From contig NZ_JABEMG010000042.1 in assembly GCF_013004695.1 (NCBI RefSeq), forward strand, positions 1 through 33,812: a stretch of 33,812 bases of DNA. The letters run 5' to 3'. This DNA comes from Promicromonospora citrea (GTDB lineage Bacteria > Actinomycetota > Actinomycetes > Actinomycetales > Cellulomonadaceae). Every line of letters starts with the position of its first letter. Within the stretch, counting starts at the first letter, position 1. The notes beneath the pieces were generated by a model that was given only the letters and a program-made list of their open reading frames with translations, had not been told where the DNA came from and did not search any database. Of this stretch, positions 7,701 to 14,971 are shown in pieces. The translations under genes were made by a program, and so were the position numbers.

Positions 7701-9481
7701 GCCCGCAGCTGCTCGCCCGACAGCTCGGGGCGGGCCTGTGCGAGCAGGGCGGCGGCGCCCGCGACGTGCGGGGCGGCCATCGACGTGCCGGACAGCCGGT
7801 ACTGGTCGCCCTCCACGCCGAGCTCGGCCGGGATGTCGGACATGATCTCGAAGCCCGGCGCCACGATCTCCGGCTTGAGCGTCATGGCGTCGCTCGGCCC
7901 GCGGGAGCTGAAGTCCGTGACCCGGTCGGTCTGGTCCACCGAGCCGATGGTGGCGCGCGCCGTGCCCGCCAGGACCTCGTCCTTGAACGTCTGGTAGAGG
8001 GACGAGTCGATGTTCATCATGACCAGGCGCTCGCGGCGCAGGTCGAACCCGCCGCCGGACAGCACGCTCGCCGCGCCCTGGGGCCCGACGTCGCCCTCGC
8101 CCGCGGGGTCGGTCGGGCTCGGGGTGTAGAGCAGGGCACCCGCCGCGCCGTGCTCCTCGGCGAGCAGCGCCTGCTGCAGGTGCGGGCCCTCGACCTCGCC
8201 CAGGGAACCGACGGCCAGGCTCTGCATGACCACGATCGCGCCGCGCACGTCACCGGCCTGCTCGTAGTCCTCCTCCTCGAGCCCGTCGCCGACGTCGACC
8301 AGGCGCGCCGTGAGGCCCTTGGTCGGCGGGTTGGCGGACATCGGGAAGCGCGTCACGTCGAGCGGACGCTCCTGCTTGCCCGGACCCTTGCCCTTGCCCT
8401 TGCCCGGCCCCGTGCCGAGCAGGGTCAGCGTCGGGTCGGCCACGCCGGTGACCTGCGCGCCGACGGCGAGGACGCCCTCGGCGGCGGCGGGCGAGCCGAT
8501 GGTCTGACCGTACGGGCCGGAGTTGCCGGCCGCGGCCACGACGACGACGCCCTGGCGCACGGCCTCGGTCGACGCCCGGCCCAGGGGGTCGGTGCCGTCG
8601 CCGGGGGTGCCGAGGCTCATGTTGACCACGTCGGCGGGGTGGTCGCCCAGCGGGTCGGTGGCGGCCTCCAGCGCGAGGAGCAGGTCGTCCGTCGTGCCGG
8701 CGCCGCGGAAGTCGAGCGCCTTCCAGGCGGTGAACGTCACGTCGGGCGCCATGCCGGTGAGGTTCGCGCCGCCCGCGCCCACGATGCCCGCCACGTGGGT
8801 GCCGTGCATGTGGTCGTCCATGGGGTCGGCGTCGTCGTTGGCGAAGTCGTAGCCGCCGACGACGCGGTGGCCCGGGCCGAAACCGCCGCCGAGGTCGGCG
8901 AGCGTGTAGTCGATGCCGGTGTCGATGATCGCGACGGTGCGGCCCGTGCCCCGGACGGCCGCGCCGTCGGCGTCGGTCCGCTTCCACACCTGCGGGGCGC
9001 GCGTGGCGGGGATGTTCGCCTCGCCGCCGAGGATCCGCACGGCGGCGGCCTCGGTCACCCGGGCGACGCCGGGGGCCGAGCGCAGCTCGTCGAGGTCGGC
9101 CGGGTCGACGGTGGCCACGACGGCCGAGAGCAGGCCGGTGACCGTCTCGGCGTCCTCCAGCTCGACGCCCTCGCGCTCGATGCGGGCCGTGACGGTCTCC
9201 TGCGCGTCGGTGACCTCCTCGACGGCCGCGCGGTAGTCGGCCGCGAACGCGCTGCGCGCGCTCGCCGAGACGGAGCCGGTGGACCGGGCGGCGGCGAGCT
9301 CCTCCTGGCCGACGACGTCGGCGGCCGTGGGGGTGTCGAGCTCGACGATGACGCGGACGGGGTCGCCCGGCGGGCTGTCCGGGGCGGCGAACGCGGCCCC
9401 GGAGGACAGGACGAGGGAGGCCGAGGCGAGGGCGCTCGTGGCGAGCAGACCCCGGCTGCGGCCGGATCTCTGAGAGTGCAT
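4781..9481 (-). CDS. Giant secreted S8 subtilisin-like serine protease with PA domain, Asp-box repeats and Ig-like C-terminus
   Basis: A 1566-residue secreted protease. A Sec signal (1-33, ending GAAFA-AP) is followed by an inhibitor-I9-like propeptide (about 42-150) and the S8 domain. The catalytic triad is visible: Asp187 (IIDTG), His226 (HGTHVAG) and Ser567 (GTSMAAPHVAG), with oxyanion Asn320 (AAGNSG). Between Asn320 and Ser567 lies a PA-type insertion (about 385-515), preceded by a Gly/Lys-rich stretch (GKGKGKGPGK, 360-369). After a Fn3-like section, residues about 870-1420 hold at least eight Asp-box motifs of the form SxDxGxTW (TPDAGRTW, SRDGGQRW, SRDSGATW, SADGGATW), suggesting a BNR/sialidase-type beta-propeller. 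The last 100 residues look like a bacterial Ig-like domain. The start codon lacks a clear ribosome-binding site, but the signal peptide supports it. It probably degrades extracellular protein; the propeller may bind substrate. There is no cell-wall sorting motif. Confidence 0.92.
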   Translation of the reverse strand: MHSQRSGRSRGLLATSALASASLVLSSGAAFAAPDSPPGDPVRVIVELDTPTAADVVGQEELAAARSTGSVSASARSAFAADYRAAVEEVTDAQETVTARIEREGVELEDAETVTGLLSAVVATVDPADLDELRSAPGVARVTEAAAVRILGGEANIPATRAPQVWKRTDADGAAVRGTGRTVAIIDTGIDYTLADLGGGFGPGHRVVGGYDFANDDADPMDDHMHGTHVAGIVGAGGANLTGMAPDVTFTAWKALDFRGAGTTDDLLLALEAATDPLGDHPADVVNMSLGTPGDGTDPLGRASTEAVRQGVVVVAAAGNSGPYGQTIGSPAAAEGVLAVGAQVTGVADPTLTLLGTGPGKGKGKGPGKQERPLDVTRFPMSANPPTKGLTARLVDVGDGLEEEDYEQAGDVRGAIVVMQSLAVGSLGEVEGPHLQQALLAEEHGAAGALLYTPSPTDPAGEGDVGPQGAASVLSGGGFDLRRERLVMMNIDSSLYQTFKDEVLAGTARATIGSVDQTDRVTDFSSRGPSDAMTLKPEIVAPGFEIMSDIPAELGVEGDQYRLSGTSMAAPHVAGAAALLAQARPELSGEQLRATLVGSAQPLVSTDADASPSAQGAGKLDVAAAVDQRVTASPDALSLGLADMGGDATRTSTVVLRNAGTKAVTVRLAAEPSADSTGTARLSARTVRIPAGRSASVDLTVTPRTGVVDAETSGVVVGTVSDGSTVRVPYASYVRPLQVQASPTLATGSTEVFVHAPMAPEAPPTVRATAPSGEQYTTALTTVAGNPGWFRGTVPLDEPGTYGLDARATITGRTVTGTGGVQSEGADQAGGWAQVGLSGTARELAVSPTAPGTGLAMTSSGVHPFVTTDQGATWERVRSMPVADGWGIPVADTATPGGFYVALNGAVGQVVLDPSYAGRIVHTPDAGRTWTVLPFPDVAIDELVAQGDALAAVTSDGLYLSRDGGQRWRHVAPAWTGFVNGAAFAGDHLLISTFDGVYRVADVLSGGSEVTQTYATTDYVDRPQGVVADGSAAAVVLGDGVAMTSRDSGATWTTGADTGQSYVTVTTLTEGTVYAMGLTTYSTSTDLGVTWDTHPLPVYGPLATDVDHWPGTPAEHLVVAMEGAGYYETQDGETWTKTGVSGSDVTGVHAGVDAEGEPVLRAVDYEGLHQRSLADLDEGSQDWGSIGHEGIIGRQVTAVTQSPLGDHDVWAVGSTANGLSRILTTGAGGTDADLEQVGPYSSFTPTTVAVSPHDEDTVLVGYQTPYEAGILVSTDRFETWTTYNLRAVVEQIVPDPADPRRLWLATSTGLYRADDLGAKRTRMTEDAARSVWVDPADPRRVVVGEQPGIRVSRDGGTTFVAAEVPNSSAAVTEFAAVEVPDGRELLVAGAARWRPYGLAANGAGVLVSADGGATWAAASKGLTAMSVRSLTVSPDGAWVYAGTDEGGVHRTAVRDLVPEGAQPGATTTTVEAPASVHLLEPFRVKVAVASSGKGSSGTPAGTVTVTVAREGDRHPYERTVKLRKGTAKILVPPLLRSGDHTITAQYAGSDDHDASEATSALEVRRR

Positions 9482-9527
9482 GAGGGCTGTCTAGCCGCCG
9501 CCCGCGCGTCCAGGCAATGGTCAGGAT

Positions 9528-9558
9528 GGCCGGATGCGGCCAATGGCCGGTAACGGCC
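9528..9558. promoter_or_regulatory. Tandem pair of GGCCG-N4-CGGCC palindromes upstream of the subtilase
   Basis: Two 14-bp palindromes, GGCCG-GATG-CGGCC (9528-9541) and GGCCG-GTAA-CGGCC (9545-9558), sit in direct repeat with a 17-bp period, 47-77 bp before the subtilase start. On the minus strand a possible -10 (TAAAAC) lies just upstream, so the pair would fall near or after the transcription start. It looks like a two-site operator for a dimeric regulator; the regulator is unknown. Confidence 0.5.
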
Positions 9559-9620
9559 CGCGAAGTTTTACACGCGCGACACGTAGCAGGGCGCTTTTCA
9601 CCCCCGCACGCGGGTGCGGC

Positions 9621-10646
9621 TCAGAGCCAGCCCCGCCGCACCGCCTGCATGCCCGCCTGGAACCGGTTGGCGGCGCCCAGCCGGCGCAGCAGGTCCGTCG
9701 TCCGCCGGCGCAGCGTCCGTTCCGACAGGCCCAGCTCGCGCGCGATCGCCTCGTCCTTCGCACCCGAGCCGAGCAGCGCCAGCAGTGCCCGGTCCGCCGC
9801 GCTCGGCCCCTGCTCCGGCGCGGCCGCGTCCGCCAGGTCGTCGTCGGCGGGCAGCTCGACCGAGCGCGCCCACACCGCCTCGAACGCCTCGCACAGCAGG
9901 TCCACCAGCGGCCCGCCCTCGATCACCACCGACGTCGGCCGCCGCGGGTCGAGGTCCGCGCTGACCAGGGCGGTGCGGCGGTCGGCGATCGCGAGCTTGG
10001 CGGGCAGCGACGGCGCGACCCGAGCCTGCTCGCCCATCGCGGCGGCGTGCCGGACCTCCGCCCACGCGCCCGGCCGGTCGAGCACCTCGGCCGCGTACAC
10101 CGCGCGCCACGTCACCCCGCGCTGCAGCACCAGCGGCTCGACCGGGTTGTCGTCGGCCAGCACGTACGGCGGGCGGTCGAAGGCCATGAACTCACCCCGG
10201 ACCTCGTGCTCCATCCGCGTGTACCAGGCGCCGACGAGCGCAGGGTCGTCGAGCACGTGCACGCGACCCGCGGCGCCGCCGCCGTCCGCCGTCTGCTCGA
10301 AGAGCTCCGCGAGGTCGGGGATCGTCGCCCGTACCCGGTCCAGCCGCGCCGCCGTCCGGTCGGTCAGCGCGCGCAGGGCGACGCGTGGGTCGACCGCCGT
10401 GTACTCGCCCGCGTTGCCCGCCGTCCGGTTGATCAGGCCCGCGGCGCGCAGGCGCGCCAGCATGCCGTCCGGGTCGGTCCCCGTCAGCGGGACGTCGCGC
10501 TCCACGTCCGCGACCCGGACCGTGCCCTGGGCCAGCACGTACCGGTAGACCAGCCGCATGTCCTCGTCGATGCCCACGGCCGCCAGGTCGCCGACCGGGT
10601 CCCCGGCGGTCCCGCCCTCGCGCACCGGCTCTGCCTCCGCCACCAT
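9621..10646 (-). CDS. LuxR-type helix-turn-helix transcriptional regulator with TrmB-like N-terminus
   Basis: A 341-residue regulator. The C-terminal HTH (about 278-335) contains LLALLGSGAKDEAIARELG and LSERTLRRRTTDLLRRLGA, a LuxR/GerE-like DNA-binding unit. The N-terminal 100 residues form a second winged-helix-like segment (MRLVYRYVLAQGTVRVADVERDV, then MLARLRAAGLI). The centre resembles the TrmB/phospholipase-D-like effector part found in many actinobacterial regulators. ATG 10646 is preceded at seven bases by TACGCT (minus strand), so the mRNA is probably leaderless. It is divergent from nhaA-dsbA and upstream of the subtilase on the same strand (139-bp gap), so either could be its target. 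Effector unknown. Confidence 0.85.
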   Translation of the reverse strand: MVAEAEPVREGGTAGDPVGDLAAVGIDEDMRLVYRYVLAQGTVRVADVERDVPLTGTDPDGMLARLRAAGLINRTAGNAGEYTAVDPRVALRALTDRTAARLDRVRATIPDLAELFEQTADGGGAAGRVHVLDDPALVGAWYTRMEHEVRGEFMAFDRPPYVLADDNPVEPLVLQRGVTWRAVYAAEVLDRPGAWAEVRHAAAMGEQARVAPSLPAKLAIADRRTALVSADLDPRRPTSVVIEGGPLVDLLCEAFEAVWARSVELPADDDLADAAAPEQGPSAADRALLALLGSGAKDEAIARELGLSERTLRRRTTDLLRRLGAANRFQAGMQAVRRGWL

Positions 10647-10651
10647 GGGCG

Positions 10652-10706
10652 CCAGCGTAGTGCGGGTGAAGTCGGGCGCCGTCGCTCCCCGCGCGCACTA
10701 CGGTGG
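10652..10706. promoter_or_regulatory. Mirror-image divergent promoters of the LuxR-type gene and nhaA
   Basis: CCAGCGTAGTGCG (10652-10664) and CGCACTACGGTGG (10694-10706) are inverted copies with one mismatch in 13, their centres 42 bp apart. Each contains a -10-like hexamer: TACGCT on the minus strand (seven bases from the regulator's ATG) and TACGGT at 10699-10704 on the plus strand (26 bp from the nhaA ATG). The repeat may be two matched promoters, a paired operator, or both. Confidence 0.55.
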
Positions 10707-10730
10707 CCCCGAGAGGCGACAGGAGACCCG

Positions 10731-12611
10731 ATGTCCACCCTCACCACGATCGAGCGGTCGCCCGATCCCGAGACCCACCGGCCAGGACCGCACTGGCCGT
10801 CCATCGCCACCTGGGTGCGCGCCCTCGGCGAGAGCCGTCTCGGCGCGCTGCTGCTGCTCGTCGGCACCGTCGCGGCCGTGGTGTGGGCCAACGTCTCGTA
10901 CGAGTCCTACGCCGAGCTCTGGGAGACCCACCTGACGCTCGGCGTCGGCGACCTCCAGCTCGAGTTCACGCTGCACGCCCTGGTCAACGACGCGCTCATG
11001 GCGCTGTTCTTCTTCACCGTCGGGCTCGAGGTGCGGCGCGAGTTCGCGATCGGTGAGCTGACGAGCTGGTCGCGCGCCGTCGTGCCCGTGGTGGCGGCCG
11101 TCGCCGGGCTCGTCGTGCCCGCGGTGCTCTACGTGCTCATCGCGCGTGGCAGCGGCTGGGAGAGCGCCTGGGGCGTGGTCATCTCGACCGACACGGCGTT
11201 CGTCGTCGGCGCGCTCGCGCTCATCGGGCCGCGTGCACCCGGCCGGCTGCGCGTCTTCCTGCTCGCGCTCGCCGTGGTCGACGACATCGGGGCGCTGAGC
11301 ATCATCGCGCTCGTCTACACCGAGCGGTTCGACCCGCTGCCGCTGGTCGTGGCCGCCGTCGGCCTCGTGGGGGTGTACCTCACGCGGTACGTGCCCACCG
11401 GGCGCGGCCCGATCTACGCCACGCTGTCGATCGTCGTGTGGGGCGCGTTCCTCGCCTCGGGCGTGCACCCGACGCTCGCCGGCGTCGCCATCGCGCTGCT
11501 CGTGCCGGTGTACCGGCCCAGCCGGCGCGACGTCGAGCACGCGCTGAGCCTCGCGCGCACGTTCCGGCAGTCGCCCAACTCCGACTACGCACGGGCCGCC
11601 GCGAACAGCCTGCGCGAGTCGATCTCGATCAACGAGCGGCTCCAGTCCGCCTACGCGCCGTACGTCGCCTACGTCATCCTGCCGCTGTTCGCCCTGGCGA
11701 ACGCGGGCGTCCGGATCGACGGCGAGATCCTCGCCGCGGCGGCACGCTCCGCCGTCACGTGGGGCATCGTCGTGGGTCTCGTGGTCGGCAAGCTCGTCGG
11801 CGTGCTCGGCTCGGGCGCCGTCCTGCGCGCGCTGCGCGTCGGCGACCTCGGGCCGGGCCTCGCCGTCGGCCGGCTGGCCGGCGGCGGTGCGCTGTGCGGC
11901 ATCGGGTTCACCATCTCGCTGTTCATCGTCGACCTGGCGATCAGCGACCCCGGGGTGCAGAACGAGGCGCGCGTCGGCGTGCTGTCGGCGTCGGTCGTGG
12001 CGTTCCTCGTGGCGCTGGTGATCTTCAAGGTCTCCGACCGCGTGCACCCGGCCGGCGAGGCGGGCGCCACGCTGCTGCGGCCCGTCGACCCGGCGCGCGA
12101 CCACGTGTACGGCCGGTCGGACGCGCCCTACACGCTCGTGGAGTACGGCGACTTCCAGTGCGGTTTCTGCTCCAAGGCGTCGGGTGCCATCCAGGAGGTG
12201 CACCGGGAGCTGGGCGACCGGCTCCGGTACGTGTGGCGGCACGCACCGTTGGACCGGTACCACCCCAACGCGGTGGCCGCGGCCGAGGCGGCCGAGGCGG
12301 CGGCCCTGCAGGGGCGGTTCTTCGAGATGGAGCGCAGCCTGCTGGTCGACCAGGAGAACCAGCTCCCGTCCGACATCGTGCGGCGCGCGGGCGAGCTCGG
12401 CCTCGACGTCGACCGGTTCGAGCGCGACCTCGTCTCGCCGGAGGTGGCCGCGCGCGTGCGCGACGACGTGCTCGACGCCGAGGCCATGGACATCACGGCC
12501 GTGCCGACGTTCTTCGTCAACGGCCGCAGGCACACCGGGCCGTACGACGCGCAGTCGCTGATCCGGGCCCTGCACGAGTCGGCGCCCGCTCCGGCGTCCG
12601 GGCGGGACTGA
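10731..12611 (+). CDS. nhaA: Na+/H+ antiporter NhaA fused to a DsbA-like thioredoxin-fold domain
   Basis: A 626-residue two-domain protein. Residues 25-435 are a complete NhaA antiporter, which exchanges H+ for Na+ across the membrane. Its transport-site residues are present: Asp184-Asp185 in AVVDDIGAL (E. coli D163/D164), Asp154 in STDTAF, Lys354 in VVGKLVG, and CGIGFTISLFI near 389-399. Residues about 450-620 are a DsbA/thioredoxin-fold domain with EYGDFQCGFC (Cys477, Cys480, a CxxC pair) and the cis-Pro loop ITAVPTFFVNG. NhaA-DsbA fusions are known in Actinobacteria, and the cellular role of the added domain is unclear. ATG 10731 has AGGAG five bases upstream. The gene is divergent from the LuxR-type regulator and ends 3 bp from the AraC gene's stop. 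Confidence 0.95.
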   Translation: MSTLTTIERSPDPETHRPGPHWPSIATWVRALGESRLGALLLLVGTVAAVVWANVSYESYAELWETHLTLGVGDLQLEFTLHALVNDALMALFFFTVGLEVRREFAIGELTSWSRAVVPVVAAVAGLVVPAVLYVLIARGSGWESAWGVVISTDTAFVVGALALIGPRAPGRLRVFLLALAVVDDIGALSIIALVYTERFDPLPLVVAAVGLVGVYLTRYVPTGRGPIYATLSIVVWGAFLASGVHPTLAGVAIALLVPVYRPSRRDVEHALSLARTFRQSPNSDYARAAANSLRESISINERLQSAYAPYVAYVILPLFALANAGVRIDGEILAAAARSAVTWGIVVGLVVGKLVGVLGSGAVLRALRVGDLGPGLAVGRLAGGGALCGIGFTISLFIVDLAISDPGVQNEARVGVLSASVVAFLVALVIFKVSDRVHPAGEAGATLLRPVDPARDHVYGRSDAPYTLVEYGDFQCGFCSKASGAIQEVHRELGDRLRYVWRHAPLDRYHPNAVAAAEAAEAAALQGRFFEMERSLLVDQENQLPSDIVRRAGELGLDVDRFERDLVSPEVAARVRDDVLDAEAMDITAVPTFFVNGRRHTGPYDAQSLIRALHESAPAPASGRD

Positions 12612-12614
12612 GCC

Positions 12615-13505
12615 TCAGCCCCGCGCCGCGGCGGCACGCAGGCGCAGGGCGTCCTGGCTGGGCGGGAGGCCGAACTCACGCCGGTACTCCCGGCTGAACT
12701 GCGACGGGCTCTCGTAGCCCACCCGCTGCCCGACGCCCGTGACGTCCTTCGGCCGCGCGGCGAGCAGCAGGCGCGCCTGCCGCAGCCGGATGCGCTTCTG
12801 GAACTGGATCGGGCTCATCGCGGTCACGGCCTGGAAGCTGCGGTGGAACGCGGACACGCTCATGCCGGACAGGGCCGCGACGTCCTGAACCCGGAACGGC
12901 TCGGCGTAGTGCTCCCTGATCCAGCCGACGGCGCGCGACACGTGCGCCAGGCCGCTGTCGACCAGCCCGAGCTGCCGCACCGTGGCGCCCTGCTCGCCCG
13001 TGACCAGGTGCCAGAGGATCTCGCGCCGGACCAGCGGCGCCAGGACGGGGGCGTCCCGCGGCCGGCCGAGCAGGCGCACGAGGCGCACGGCGGCGTCGAC
13101 CAGCTCGTCGGACGCGTCGCTCACCACGAGGCCGGGGGCCGGTGCGCCGGCGGGCGGCAGCGCGCCGGGCGGCGCCTGCAGCAGCAGCTCGGCGATGAGC
13201 GCGGGGCGCAGCACCATGCCGACGCCGAGTGCGGGCCGGTCGGCCGAGACGCGGAGGAACTCGCCCGTGACGGGGAGGTCGACGCTGGCCACGAGGTACT
13301 GGCCGGCGCCGTACTCGAGCACGCGGTCGCCCACGGCGAGCCGCTTGGTGCCCTGCGCGATCAGCGCCCAGACGACGCCGGACATGCTCGGCGCGTCGGG
13401 CTCGGCGTGGCGCACGGCGGAGACGTGCACGTCCTGGAGCACGGTCTCGGCCGTGTCCGGTCGGGCGTGCCGCTCGACGAGGTCGCGCAGCTCCTGCAGG
13501 CTCAT
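12615..13505 (-). CDS. AraC family transcriptional regulator
   Basis: A 296-residue regulator. The N-terminal half is an AraC_N-type (cupin-like) domain (about 20-160, with MSGVVWALIAQGTKRLAVGDRVLEYGAGQYLVASVDLPV). The C-terminal third holds two HTH units: VQDVAALSGMSVSAFHRSFQAVTAMSPIQFQKRIRLRQARLLL and VTGVGQRVGYESPSQFSREYRREFG. This subfamily commonly sits beside, and regulates, small oxidoreductase or hydrolase operons. Here the divergent ABM-like and esterase genes (173-bp spacer) are the obvious targets. The stop is 3 bp from the convergent nhaA stop, and CTGAGCCTCAG (12608-12618) spans both. No Shine-Dalgarno is apparent at the ATG. Ligand unknown. Confidence 0.92.
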   Translation of the reverse strand: MSLQELRDLVERHARPDTAETVLQDVHVSAVRHAEPDAPSMSGVVWALIAQGTKRLAVGDRVLEYGAGQYLVASVDLPVTGEFLRVSADRPALGVGMVLRPALIAELLLQAPPGALPPAGAPAPGLVVSDASDELVDAAVRLVRLLGRPRDAPVLAPLVRREILWHLVTGEQGATVRQLGLVDSGLAHVSRAVGWIREHYAEPFRVQDVAALSGMSVSAFHRSFQAVTAMSPIQFQKRIRLRQARLLLAARPKDVTGVGQRVGYESPSQFSREYRREFGLPPSQDALRLRAAAARG

Positions 13506-13678
13506 GGTGCCAGCGTGCCACGGTGGTGCACGATCCCGGCAGCACGGAGAGGATCAGGCAAGCCTGCGCGACGATCCGTCTGTCCCGGACGGGGCCGCAG
13601 CGGTGTGATGGAGGTGTCGGGAGGCACCGGGCCGACGGGACCCGGGATGCCGCACCCGAGAGGACACCGAGGAGAATC

Positions 13679-13984
13679 ATGAACGTCGCACACGGCTTCC
13701 ACGCCACCATGACCACCCGCCCGGGCCAGGCCCAGGCGGTGATCGACCTGCTGCTCGCGGCCCCGGCGATGACGCACCCGGACTGCGTCGTCTTCCTGGT
13801 CGGCCGCTCGGCGAGCGACCCCGACGTCGTCCACGTCACCGAGGGGTGGACCACCCGGGAGGCGCACGAGGCGTTCGGCGCCACCGAGGGCGCGCGGTCG
13901 GTGATCGCGGCCCTGCAGCCGCTGCTCGCCGGCGAGTCGGCGTACGCCGACGAGGTGCCCGTGGCCGGGAAGGCGGCGTTCTGA
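13679..13984 (+). CDS. Antibiotic-biosynthesis-monooxygenase (ABM) fold protein, putative quinol monooxygenase
   Basis: A 101-residue single-domain protein with the ferredoxin-like dimeric ABM pattern: FHATMTTRPGQAQAVIDLLL, CVVFLVGRSASDPDVVHVTEGWTTREAHEAF, then a terminal helix and LAGESAYADEV. Family members are cofactor-free monooxygenases acting on quinols or polyketides, but many paralogues have unknown roles. ATG 13679 has GAGGAG upstream. Its TGA overlaps the next gene's ATG (TGATG), implying translational coupling, and the divergent AraC gene probably regulates both. Confidence 0.85.
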   Translation: MNVAHGFHATMTTRPGQAQAVIDLLLAAPAMTHPDCVVFLVGRSASDPDVVHVTEGWTTREAHEAFGATEGARSVIAALQPLLAGESAYADEVPVAGKAAF

Positions 13985-14967
13985 TGACGCCCGTCCGCGC
14001 GGCCCGCCCCCGGTTCGACCCCGAGCTCGCGCCGGTGGTCGAGGCCGTGCCGCCCACCGAGCTGACCGCCGCCACGCTCCCGGCGCTGCGGGCCGTCGCG
14101 GCGACGCCGCCCGGGACGGTGGACGCGCGCCTGGCCGAGCTCGCCGTCCGATGCCCGGTCGAGCGGCGCGACGTGCACGACGTCGCGCCCGACGGCGAGT
14201 CGGTCGAGCTGTCCGTGCTCCGCCCGGCCGGTCGCACGCCGGGTGTGCTCGCGCCCGCCGTCCTGTGGCTGCACGGCGGCGGGATGGTCATGGGGGACCG
14301 GTTCTCCCAGCTCGACGTGCCTCTGGAGTGGCTGGAGCGGTTCGGTGCCGTCGTCGTGACGGTCGACTACCGGCTCGCGCCCGAGCACCCGGCACCCGTC
14401 CCGGTCGAGGACGGCTACCGGGGGCTGTGCTGGCTCGCCGACCACGCGGCCGAGCTCGGCGTCGACCCGGCACGGCTCGTGGTGGCGGGGATCAGCGCGG
14501 GCGGCGGCGTCGCCGCGGGCGTCACGCTGCTCGCGCGCGACCGGGGCGGCCCCGCCGTCGCGGCGCAGGTGCTGTCGTGCCCCATGCTCGACCACCGCAA
14601 CGACACGCCCTCGAGCCACCAGTACGCGGGCGGGCCCGCCACCTGGACGCGCGAGCAGAACGCGTTCGGCTGGGCCGCCCTGCTGAGCGGGTCCGGTGCG
14701 GCGGTCTCCCCGTACGCCTCGCCTGCCGTGGCCGAGGACCTGTCGGGCCTGCCGCCCACCTTCGTCGACGTCGGCTCGGCCGAGGTGTTCCGGGACGAGG
14801 ACGTGCGCTACGCGTCCCGGATCTGGGCGGCGGGCGGCGACGCCGAGCTGCACGTGTGGCCCGGCGGGTTCCACGCCTTCGACGTCGCCGTGCCCGCCGC
14901 GCGGGTGTCGGTGGCGGCGCGCAGCGCCCGGACGGCGTGGCTCGCCCGGGCGCTGGCGGCGGCCTGA
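13984..14967 (+). CDS. Alpha/beta hydrolase, hormone-sensitive-lipase-type esterase
   Basis: A 327-residue hydrolase of the HSL (family IV) esterase group. It has the oxyanion motif LWLHGGGMVMGD, the family motif VVTVDYRLAPEHPAPVPVEDGYRGLCWL, nucleophile elbow GISAGGG (Ser near 166), acid region FVDVGSAEVFRDEDV, and catalytic His in GGFHAFDVAVP. It should cleave carboxylic esters of small substrates in the cytoplasm, as no signal peptide is seen. The start overlaps the ABM gene's stop by one base. The stop is 4 bp from the convergent permease stop, inside the perfect palindrome CTGAGCGCTCAG (14964-14975). Confidence 0.92.
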   Translation: MTPVRAARPRFDPELAPVVEAVPPTELTAATLPALRAVAATPPGTVDARLAELAVRCPVERRDVHDVAPDGESVELSVLRPAGRTPGVLAPAVLWLHGGGMVMGDRFSQLDVPLEWLERFGAVVVTVDYRLAPEHPAPVPVEDGYRGLCWLADHAAELGVDPARLVVAGISAGGGVAAGVTLLARDRGGPAVAAQVLSCPMLDHRNDTPSSHQYAGGPATWTREQNAFGWAALLSGSGAAVSPYASPAVAEDLSGLPPTFVDVGSAEVFRDEDVRYASRIWAAGGDAELHVWPGGFHAFDVAVPAARVSVAARSARTAWLARALAAA

Positions 14968-14971
14968 GCGC

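Noticed and set aside
4826-9553. A 1575-codon open frame on the plus strand opposite the subtilase.
   Set aside because: Its product is Arg/Gly/Ala-biased with no domain, as expected for the antisense of a GC3-biased gene. The minus strand has signal peptide, catalytic triad and Asp-boxes.
12676-14874. A 732-codon minus-strand frame spanning the AraC, ABM and esterase genes.
   Set aside because: It crosses three well-supported genes and a divergent promoter, so it is a shadow frame.
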